Position numbers and translations under genes: made by a program. The notes beneath the pieces were generated by a model. It was not told the DNA's origin. It searched no databases and worked only from the letters and a program-made list of their open reading frames with translations. From the NCBI RefSeq assembly GCF_938045225.1, contig NZ_CALINL010000257.1, positions 1 through 26,995 of the forward strand: DNA of 26,995 bases, written 5' to 3'. Of the stretch, positions 15,462 to 22,108 are shown piece by piece. The first letter of the stretch is position 1, and every line of letters begins with the position of its first letter. The DNA is from an uncultured Campylobacter sp. (GTDB lineage: Bacteria > Campylobacterota > Campylobacteria > Campylobacterales > Campylobacteraceae).

Positions 15462-16290
15462 CCGCGACAAATTTATCTAGGATTACTTTTACGAATTTTT
15501 CGGTAGAGTTTTTGCCGTAGCTAAAATAAAGGCTAGGCTCGATAAGCTCGACTTCGTTGATTAAAATTTTATCTTTTGCGCCGATTAGATCTATCCTTGC
15601 GTAGACGGGATTAAAGGCAAGCCTAGCTAAAACGTCTCGCGCGACGTTTAGAAAGGCTGCAGTCGGCTCTACCGAGCTAATCTTAACGCCGAAATTCGAG
15701 TTTGCCCTATAATCCTCGCTAGCAGGCGAGCGGCGTACGGCGTGAGAAAAAACGCCGCCTAAAAATATCAAGCAAATTTCGCCGCTAACGGCGATCTCTT
15801 CGATAAAAGGCTGAAGCAAAGCTCCGTTTTTATATTCGCTTAAATTTGATATTTCGTCGATTTTAGCTACGCCGTTGCCGCTCTGTCCGACGAGCGGTTT
15901 TATCACGCCGCCCGGGCAAATTCGCCTTAGCTCTTCTATATTTTCATCACCGTTTAAAAGCGTGCTAGGGATCGCGGGAAGTCCTAAAGCTTCAAGTTCT
16001 AAGAGGTATTTTTTCGATAAATTCCAGCGCACGATCTCGGCGCCGTTTATTATCTTCGCTCCGCTTTTTTCAAGCTCGCTCAAAAACGATAAAAATTTAG
16101 CCGCGTCTAGGCTGTAATCCCAAGCCGCAAGCGGCAAAATCAAAGAATCTTCGTCTAGCGAACCGACATCTAAATTTTGCCACGGCACTATCTCGCACTG
16201 TGCGCCGCCGTCGCTGAAAGCGTGGCTTAAATTTCGCAAGTCCTCGTTGCCCTTTGCGTAAGCAAGGCAACTTAAAATAAAAATCCTCAC
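15448..16290 (-). CDS. ATP-grasp ligase in a metal-chelate ABC operon
   Basis: 280 aa. The ATP-grasp fold is supported by Lys94 and Lys131 (VIKPLVGQSGNG, with its Gly-rich loop to residue 140), SGEICLIFLGG (169-179), RIDL at 232-235, and the magnesium-site segment INEVELIEPSLYF at 244-256. The last segment resembles glutathione-synthetase-like ligases and the cycloserine-pathway enzyme DcsG. Such enzymes join a carboxylate to an amine, or close a ring, through an acyl phosphate. It starts 3 bp after the ABC ATPase gene, so it belongs to the importer operon; that is unusual. It may modify an imported chelator or make one. Both substrates are unknown. The protein ends inside the shared terminator. 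Confidence 0.8.
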   Translation of the reverse strand: MRIFILSCLAYAKGNEDLRNLSHAFSDGGAQCEIVPWQNLDVGSLDEDSLILPLAAWDYSLDAAKFLSFLSELEKSGAKIINGAEIVRWNLSKKYLLELEALGLPAIPSTLLNGDENIEELRRICPGGVIKPLVGQSGNGVAKIDEISNLSEYKNGALLQPFIEEIAVSGEICLIFLGGVFSHAVRRSPASEDYRANSNFGVKISSVEPTAAFLNVARDVLARLAFNPVYARIDLIGAKDKILINEVELIEPSLYFSYGKNSTEKFVKVILDKFVAEKKI

Positions 16291-16293
16291 GCG

Positions 16294-17067
16294 CTACTCT
16301 ACTCCAAACGCTGACTTTGCGACTACGGCTGGTACGCCGGCATCGTCGTAAAAAATATCCACGTTTACTTTATAAAGCTCTTGTATTAGCTCTTTAGTTA
16401 TGGTTTTTTTAGCTTCGCCCTTGGCTTTTATCTTGCCGTCGCTTAGTAGCAACACCTCGTCGCTAAACTGCGACGCTAGCGATAAATCGTGCAGTATCAT
16501 AACGGTAGTTATACCGTGCTCGCGCGTAAATTTCCTAACGCAGTCCAAAAGCACGCATTGATGGTGCATATCAAGAGCCGAAACAGGCTCGTCCAAAAGT
16601 AAAATTTTAGGCTTTTTGATAAGCACGGAGGCAAACATCACAATCTGGCGCTGACCGCCTGAGAGCTGCATCACGTCGCGACCGGCTAGATGTAAAATCC
16701 CTAGTTTTTTCATTATCTCTACGGCCGAGTTTATTTGCTCGTCTTTTAGATAAAGCCCGAGACTATCCATAAGCCCTAGCAAAACGACCTCAAGAGCCGT
16801 TAAACTCGCGTCTACGTAGCTATCTTGGGGCATGTAGCCGATTTTCTTTTTCCACGAGAAATGGTTTTTGAAATTTAACCTCTCTTCGCCGAATTTAATC
16901 TCGCCCTCATAGCCCATCTCGCCGAAAATCGCGCTTATGAGCGTAGTTTTGCCTGCGCCGTTAGGCCCTAGTACGGAGTAAACTTTGCCTTCTTCAAAGC
17001 TAGCGTTTACGGCATCTGCCGTGCAAAGCGAGCCGCGGTATATCGTTAAATTCTTAAGCTCTAGCAT
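16294..17067 (-). CDS. ABC transporter ATP-binding protein (FecE/BtuD type)
   Basis: 257 aa. All nucleotide-binding motifs are intact: Walker A GPNGAGKTT (34-42), Q-loop Gln81, signature LSGGQ (135-139), Walker B ILLLDE (155-160) and switch His193. The type matches ATPases of iron-siderophore, haem and vitamin B12 importers. It energises the permease encoded just upstream, which it overlaps by 7 bp. The ATPase does not reveal the substrate. ATG start, in a translationally coupled operon. Confidence 0.93.
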   Translation of the reverse strand: MLELKNLTIYRGSLCTADAVNASFEEGKVYSVLGPNGAGKTTLISAIFGEMGYEGEIKFGEERLNFKNHFSWKKKIGYMPQDSYVDASLTALEVVLLGLMDSLGLYLKDEQINSAVEIMKKLGILHLAGRDVMQLSGGQRQIVMFASVLIKKPKILLLDEPVSALDMHHQCVLLDCVRKFTREHGITTVMILHDLSLASQFSDEVLLLSDGKIKAKGEAKKTITKELIQELYKVNVDIFYDDAGVPAVVAKSAFGVE

Positions 17068-18116
17068 ACGTTTTTCCTTGAGAGGATGATCCAGAAGAAA
17101 AACGGCACGCCCACAAACGCCGTGATGATGCCGACCGGAAAGAGTCCGCCCGGATTTATAACCTTAGAAAGTACCGAAGCTATCGACAAAAACGCTGCGC
17201 CGACGAAGATAGTAGTAGGCAGGAAAAATCTCTGATCCTCGCCGACTAAATTTCTAGCGATATGCGGAGCGACCAGACCGATAAAGCCTATAACGCCGAC
17301 GAAGCTAATTACCGTAGCCGTCATAACCGAAACTATAAGCAAAATTTTAATCCTAAGGGCGGATAAATTTACGCCCATGCTTTTGGCTCGCTCTTCGCCC
17401 AGTTTCAAAGCCGTTAGCGCCCAAGTATTTAGCATCAGTAGCGAGATGCATACGACCGTTACGACCGTAGCGACTGCCAGCGTACTCCATTTAGCCTTTT
17501 GGAGGCTACCGAACAGCCAAAATAAAATCGCCTGCGAAATCTCGGGCGCAGACAAAAACTGCACCAAAGAGAGCATGGACTGAAACAAAAACAAAAGCGC
17601 GATACCGACTAAAACTAAAGTAGCCGACCCAAATCGCCTCATCATCGAAAACAAAAACAGTATAGACGCCGCTAACATCGTCATGATAAACGCACCGATA
17701 GGCACGGCGTAAATTTGAGGCAGCCCAAACGAACCAAACGCCATCACCAGCGATGCGCCAAATCCCGCCGCCGCGGCAAGCCCCAGCGTGTAGGGGCTTG
17801 CCATCGGGTTGTTTAAAAGCGTCTGTATCTCTGCGCCGCCCGCTCCCAAAGCCGCGCCTACGACTAAAGCCATAAGCGCTACGGGAAGCCTGATATCGTA
17901 AACGATGTGGTATAAAAATTTATCCTGCTCGCCGCCTAAAATCGGCTGTAAAAGCGTATCTACGACTTCTCTTGGCGAGAGCATCGCAGGCCCGGTACCG
18001 ATATCAAACACCATCGAGACAAGACCCACGGCTATAAAGCTCAAGATGATGATTAAGCGTTTAAATTCGCGCTTTCTATGAGCTTTTACGACCTCTTCGG
18101 AGCTTATTTTATTCAT
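17061..18116 (-). CDS. Metal-chelate ABC permease (FecCD family)
   Basis: 351 aa. A basic N-terminus, then about nine to ten membrane spans. The family's conserved stretch LLNNPMASPYTLGLAAAAGFGASL (about 110-133) and the cytoplasmic coupling loop GLVAPHIARNLVGEDQR (about 281-297) are both present. FecCD permeases form homodimers that import iron chelates, haem or cobalamin. Its start ATG overlaps the stop codon of the binding-protein gene (ATGA), and its end overlaps the ATPase gene. All three importer genes are therefore probably translated as a unit. Confidence 0.93.
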   Translation of the reverse strand: MNKISSEEVVKAHRKREFKRLIIILSFIAVGLVSMVFDIGTGPAMLSPREVVDTLLQPILGGEQDKFLYHIVYDIRLPVALMALVVGAALGAGGAEIQTLLNNPMASPYTLGLAAAAGFGASLVMAFGSFGLPQIYAVPIGAFIMTMLAASILFLFSMMRRFGSATLVLVGIALLFLFQSMLSLVQFLSAPEISQAILFWLFGSLQKAKWSTLAVATVVTVVCISLLMLNTWALTALKLGEERAKSMGVNLSALRIKILLIVSVMTATVISFVGVIGFIGLVAPHIARNLVGEDQRFFLPTTIFVGAAFLSIASVLSKVINPGGLFPVGIITAFVGVPFFFWIILSRKNVC

Positions 18117-19225
18117 TTTTCGTCCGCTTGGATGGCTATAGTTCCGACGGGAACGACAGGCAAGTACTTTTTATGAAAATCAACGTAAGTCTTTATCGGA
18201 TCTACGTCTTTAAATAACTGCGGATACAAAGCTTTTGCGATATATTGCACCATCGCCATATCCGCAAGCGTTCTTGACGCGCCCATATATAGGCCGTATA
18301 GGCGGTTATTTTTGATAGCCGGAAGCTCTGACCAACCGACGCGTTTTTTAAATCCGTCCAGTCTTTTTAGCGCCTCGGCTTTATCTATGTTTATGCCCAT
18401 CACCATCGCAGTCGGTTCTTTTTTTAGTTCGGTTTCGCGGCCTGTTATCATTATAACGTCGGGTTTTGCGGCTATGACTTGCTCGGCGTTGATGGGCGCC
18501 CACTGCTCGACTAGATCGGCTGCGATATTATCTCCGCCGGCTAAATCTATCAGCGAACCCCACATATCTTTACCGTAGGTTATCCCCGTGTCTTCAGGAC
18601 CGCCGCGGCCGAATTCTATGTAAATTTTAGGTTTAGGCAAATTTGCTTTTGCGATTCGGTCGCCCACTTCTTTTACGGTGTCTTCGTATAGTTTAGAGAT
18701 CTCGTCCGCTCTTTTTTCCTCGCCTAAAATTTCGCCTAAAATTTTAGTGCTTTTTATGTGAAGCTCAACCTTCTCGCGGTTATAATCAAGCACGACTATC
18801 GGGATATTTAGATCGGTTAGGGGCTTTAAATCAGGTTCTAGCACGTTATACTGCCAAGATGCGAGTATTAGCAAATCGGGTTTTAGAGAGATAACTTTTT
18901 CTACCGAGAACGTACCAACCTCTACCTCGCCGAAGTCCGCAAGCTTATTTAGCTGCGGTAGAGCTTTGCTATATAGATCCCAACTAGCAGGCGTCCAGTC
19001 TGTCCAAACCTCTTTTGAAAAACCCACGACTTTATCTAAAGCCTTAGTGCCGCCGACGGCTAAAAAGTCGGTGTAGTAAAAACCTAAGGCTATGCGTTTA
19101 ACGGGCAAATTTACCTTTACCTCGCGACCCAAGACGTCTTTTATGATCTTAGTTTCGGCCGCCGCTTGGGTTGCTGAAAATACCGCAAAAAGCACCAACA
19201 GCGCTTTTAAAAAAGTTCTTTTCAT
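18113..19225 (-). CDS. Periplasmic metal-chelate binding protein of the ABC importer
   Basis: 370 aa. I chose the ATG at 19225 because AAAGGAACGAT precedes it and it gives a clean signal peptide (MKRTFLKALLVLFAVFSATQAAA); an upstream ATG would add 13 residues with no ribosome binding site. The mature protein has the FecB/BtuF fold pattern: KDVLGREVKVNLPVKRIAL near the start, then two lobes each with a KPDLLILA/KPDVIMIT-type strand. No lipobox is seen, so it is free in the periplasm. It delivers its ligand to the FecCD-type permease encoded next. A Fur-like box upstream suggests iron control. Ligand unknown: siderophore, haem, cobalamin or an oxyanion (molybdate-binding MolA is of the same class). 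Confidence 0.9.
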   Translation of the reverse strand: MKRTFLKALLVLFAVFSATQAAAETKIIKDVLGREVKVNLPVKRIALGFYYTDFLAVGGTKALDKVVGFSKEVWTDWTPASWDLYSKALPQLNKLADFGEVEVGTFSVEKVISLKPDLLILASWQYNVLEPDLKPLTDLNIPIVVLDYNREKVELHIKSTKILGEILGEEKRADEISKLYEDTVKEVGDRIAKANLPKPKIYIEFGRGGPEDTGITYGKDMWGSLIDLAGGDNIAADLVEQWAPINAEQVIAAKPDVIMITGRETELKKEPTAMVMGINIDKAEALKRLDGFKKRVGWSELPAIKNNRLYGLYMGASRTLADMAMVQYIAKALYPQLFKDVDPIKTYVDFHKKYLPVVPVGTIAIQADEK

Positions 19226-19291
19226 ATCGTTCCTTTTTGTTGAAATGAGAACGCAATAATACAAAAATGCATCTTAACCTAGGTTTAAATA

Positions 19292-19306
19292 TAGTAATTA
19301 ATATCA
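19292..19306 (-). promoter_or_regulatory. Fur-like box upstream of the ABC importer
   Basis: On the minus strand the sequence is TGATATTAATTACTA. It matches 12 of 14 defined positions of the 7-1-7 Fur core TGATAATnATTATCA. It lies about 67 bp before the binding-protein ATG. A minus-strand TATTAT near 19254-19259 could be the -10 box. The surrounding DNA is AT-rich, which raises the chance of a false match. Confidence 0.45.
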
Positions 19307-19361
19307 TTTCAAATATAATTTCGACTCGTTTAAAATTATAAGAAATTAAATTTCAAAAAGC

Positions 19362-19367
19362 TATAAT
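19362..19367 (+). promoter_or_regulatory. -10 box of the small ORF-recJ unit
   Basis: Perfect TATAAT in the context AGCTATAATTTGCGC, 33 bp before the ATG at 19401, with the ribosome binding site AAGGAAAAAG in between. Confidence 0.65.
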
Positions 19368-19400
19368 TTGCGCATTAGAAAATAAAAAAGAAGGAAAAAG

Positions 19401-19550
19401 ATGAAATTTAAACCAAAATTTAGCCTTTTTCGCGGCGTGGCGTGGGTAAATTTAACCCCAGAGACGAGCGGAAATTTAGGCAAAAACGGTGGCAAGGCGG
19501 CGATTGAGCGCGAGGCTTACGCAAAAGCCCGTCAAAACAATGTTAAATAA
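19401..19550 (+). CDS. 49-aa leader protein overlapping recJ
   Basis: It starts with an ATG placed seven bases after the strong site AAGGA. The protein begins MKFKPKFSLFRGVAWVNLTP and ends KAAIEREAYAKARQNNVK; it is basic, soluble and of unknown function. Its last 11 bases overlap the recJ ATG at 19540, and recJ has no ribosome binding site of its own. Its translation therefore probably feeds recJ translation. I do not recognise the family. It could be a real small protein or a translational leader. Confidence 0.6.
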   Translation: MKFKPKFSLFRGVAWVNLTPETSGNLGKNGGKAAIEREAYAKARQNNVK

Positions 19551-21111
19551 GGAAAAAATAAAGGAATTACTGAATCAAAGATTTGAAAATGACATTCACA
19601 AAAAACTTTCAGAAATTCCTACGCCTGATGCGTTAAAGGATGTATTTAAGGGTGCCGAGCGCATAAAACGCGCGATCGAGCGAAACGAAAAGATAGTCGT
19701 TGTTGGCGACTACGACGTGGACGGCGTGATCGCCAGCGTCATAATGGCCGAGTTTTTCGATGATTTGGGTGTTAGCGAGTATTTCGTGCGTATCCCAAAT
19801 CGCTTTAGCGACGGATATGGGCTAAATCCGCAAATCGTCGAGGAGATCGCAGACGCAGGCCTCATCGTGACCGTAGATAACGGCATCTCGGCAAACGACG
19901 CGGCTCAAATTTGCAAGCAAAAGGGCATCGATCTCATCATCACCGATCACCACATGCCCCCAGACGTCCTGCCCGAGGCCTACGCGATCATCAACCCAAA
20001 GCAAAAGGATTGCCCTTTCCCAAACGTCGAAATTTGCGGCGCTCAGGTTGCGTGGTATCTAGTGGGCGCGCTAAAAGACGTGTGCCGCATCAACTACGAT
20101 ATGGGTAAATTTCTAGACCTCCTCGCTATCGCGATAATAGCCGATATGATGGAGCTTCGCGACTTAAACCGCATCCTGGTTAAGCTTGGCGTAAACCGTC
20201 TAAACAGCTCGCGCAGGCCTGCGTTTACCGCGATAAAGCAGCTATACGGCAAGGATAAATTTGAGTGCGACGACATCAGCTTTCTCATCGCGCCGCTTAT
20301 CAACTCATCGGGCCGCATGGACGATGCGAGCGTATCTTTTGAGTTTTTGCGCGCCAAAAACTTAGACCGCGCCTGCGAATGCCTCGACACCATCGTAAGC
20401 TTTAACAACTCTCGCAAGGAGGAGGAGCGCACGCTTTTTGAGTGCTCGTTAAAGGACGTGCGCGAGGACGAACACATCATCGTGACTTGGGGCAGGGGCT
20501 GGCACGAGGGCGTCATCGGTATCGTCGCATCGCGTCTAGCAAAGCAGTTTAAAAAGCCCGCCATCGTCTTTAGCATTGACGAAAACCGCGCCAAAGGTAG
20601 CGCTAGAAGCGTGGGCAAGCTAGACATCCTCTCGCTCATCGCTAGCCACGAAAATTTGCTCGTGGGCTACGGCGGGCACAAGGGAGCTGCCGGCATCGTG
20701 ATAGATCCGGCGAATTTAGAAGCGTTTAAGGCGGCGATAAATAGCTCGTGCATGCTGATGGACCTGCATGAATTTAGCGCGTTTGACGAGCCTTTGGGTG
20801 AGATAGAGGCGGGCGAAGTGGACTTCGAGCTACTTGAAATTTTGGAGCATTTCGAGCCCTACGGACAGAAAAATCCGCGCCCGCTCTTTGAGATCAAATC
20901 TGCCGTCGTCAAAAACAAAAAACTAATCGGCAGGGAGCAAAATCACCTAAAGCTCATCCTGCAAAAAGACGGCAAATGCCTCGAGGCGCTGTTTTTTAAC
21001 TTCACTCGCGAGCCGCATGCGGGCGAGAGTATTGACCTCGTTTTTTCGGTATCGAAAAACTCGTTTCGAGGACTCGTTACGCCGCAGCTGCTGGTAAAAG
21101 AGATATCGTGA
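19540..21111 (+). CDS. recJ: Single-stranded-DNA exonuclease RecJ
   Basis: 523 aa from the ATG at 19540. This start gives MLNKEKIKELL, the N-terminus I know from Campylobacter RecJ; a longer in-frame reading from 19489 runs through the leader gene and is unlikely. DHH-family motifs are intact: GDYDVDG (56-62), VTVDNG near 110, DHH (136-138), and the DHHA1 motif GGHKGAAG (378-385). It degrades single-stranded DNA 5' to 3' in recombination and mismatch repair. Its last 32 or so codons exist in a second copy at 21771-21878. Confidence 0.95.
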   Translation: MLNKEKIKELLNQRFENDIHKKLSEIPTPDALKDVFKGAERIKRAIERNEKIVVVGDYDVDGVIASVIMAEFFDDLGVSEYFVRIPNRFSDGYGLNPQIVEEIADAGLIVTVDNGISANDAAQICKQKGIDLIITDHHMPPDVLPEAYAIINPKQKDCPFPNVEICGAQVAWYLVGALKDVCRINYDMGKFLDLLAIAIIADMMELRDLNRILVKLGVNRLNSSRRPAFTAIKQLYGKDKFECDDISFLIAPLINSSGRMDDASVSFEFLRAKNLDRACECLDTIVSFNNSRKEEERTLFECSLKDVREDEHIIVTWGRGWHEGVIGIVASRLAKQFKKPAIVFSIDENRAKGSARSVGKLDILSLIASHENLLVGYGGHKGAAGIVIDPANLEAFKAAINSSCMLMDLHEFSAFDEPLGEIEAGEVDFELLEILEHFEPYGQKNPRPLFEIKSAVVKNKKLIGREQNHLKLILQKDGKCLEALFFNFTREPHAGESIDLVFSVSKNSFRGLVTPQLLVKEIS

Positions 21112-21163
21112 ATTCGGCTAGTTTTGCTTGGATTAAATTTAGAGATTTTTCGGCAGGAATTTT

Positions 21164-21475
21164 ATGGCTAAATCTAAACAAATAAAAGATAAATCTAGCA
21201 AAAAGAAAACTATTTTTAGCCAGTCAGTAATCGAAAAGATTTTATTTTATACGTTTATCGCTATCGTCGCCGTTATCTTATATATCATTAGCACGTTTAT
21301 TCATAAAGAGAAAAAGATAGTCTGCGAAGAACAGCCGCCCGAAGTCATGCTAGCAGCACTCAGAGAAGGTACGCCAGACTCGATAAGAGAGGCAATGAAA
21401 AAGGTAAACTGTAGAGAAGTAGAAGTATACAAGCATTCTCGCCATAAACGATTTTTTTCAAGAAGAATGCGCTAA
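21164..21475 (+). CDS. Small single-span membrane protein, unknown function
   Basis: 103 aa. A lysine/serine-rich cytoplasmic N-terminus, one membrane span (about 27-47), then a periplasmic part with two cysteines (IVCEEQPPE and KVNCREVEV), ending in a very basic RHKRFFSRRMR tail. The ATG is preceded by CAGGAAT at good distance. It lies 52 bp after recJ in the same direction and may be cotranscribed. The paired cysteines could form a disulphide. I do not recognise the family. Confidence 0.7.
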   Translation: MAKSKQIKDKSSKKKTIFSQSVIEKILFYTFIAIVAVILYIISTFIHKEKKIVCEEQPPEVMLAALREGTPDSIREAMKKVNCREVEVYKHSRHKRFFSRRMR

Positions 21476-21699
21476 ATAAATTTAATTTAATATTAGCATT
21501 TAAATTTGCGCTTAAATTCGGCAAAGTCATGCGATAAATTTTCAAATCGCACCGCAAAACGGCAATTTCTCGCGGATAAAACACGAAATTTTAAAATCTA
21601 TGAGTCAATTTTAGAGTCTTGTGAAAATTTATTTTTGATATGTGCCGTCTTATTTAAGATGCGACTCGGTTCTAGTTTTATATCGAATTTAAAAGCAAA

Positions 21700-21878
21700 A
21701 TGCCGCAATTTAAACACGCAATCGTCGTCACGGGCAGTATCGGCAGCGGCAAGAGCGCGGTTTGCGAGATACTCGCGAGCCGCATGCCGGCGAGAGCATA
21801 GACCTCGTTTTTTCGGTATCGAAAAACTCGTTTCGCGGACTGGTTACGCCGCAGCTGCTAGTAAAAGAGATTTTGTAA
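21700..21878 (+). pseudogene. coaE-recJ chimeric remnant
   Basis: From the ATG at 21700 the DNA reads MPQFKHAIVVTGSIGSGKSA, then VCEILASR: the start of dephospho-CoA kinase with its P-loop GSIGSGKS (12-19). At 21771-21786 it runs into a copy of the end of recJ. In the recJ frame, 21771-21878 encodes TREPHAGESIDLVFSVSKNS and continues to a stop, closely matching recJ up to its own stop codon, including silent differences. The coaE frame stops at 21801. The shared bases CTCGCGAGCCGCATGC at the joint suggest recombination through short homology. The product is neither a kinase nor a nuclease. The region 21476-21699 before it holds no supported gene. Confidence 0.85.
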
Positions 21879-21885
21879 ATTTAAC

Positions 21886-21921
21886 CTCGGTTTCGTTAAG
21901 CTCAAATTTGATGAAACCGAG
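21886..21921 (+). repeat. Inverted repeat after the chimeric remnant
   Basis: CTCGGTTTC (21886-21894) and GAAACCGAG (21913-21921) form a perfect 9-bp stem with an 18-nt loop. No T-tract follows, so it is at best a weak terminator. Nothing else is supported between 21922 and 22108 except the AT-rich leader and ribosome binding site of the next gene. Confidence 0.45.
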
Positions 21922-22108
21922 ATTACTTAAATTTATAATTCTAATCCGTTAAAGTTACTTTTCTACACACTTGACGCAAGCGACCGAAATATCAGGGTTT
22001 GAGCTAAGTTTCACACAAAATAATTAACATTACATAAATATTCGTTCTTTATTTAAGTTTATTTTTGCTTCAATTTCAATATTAAATATTAATTTTGCAG
22101 GAGCGAAA

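Noticed and set aside
19489..19539. Extended N-terminus for RecJ
   Set aside because: This part overlaps the leader gene in another frame, has no ribosome binding site, and does not match the known RecJ start.
20094..20639. 181-aa open frame antisense to recJ
   Set aside because: Lies wholly within recJ, no family resemblance, no start signal.
21506..21952. 148-aa open frame on the plus strand
   Set aside because: It runs out of frame through the coaE-recJ remnant and its flanks, with an Ala/Arg-rich product typical of a wrong frame.
22020..22095. Fur box before the copper receptor gene
   Set aside because: The best alignments I found match only about 9 of 14 core positions, no better than expected in such AT-rich DNA.
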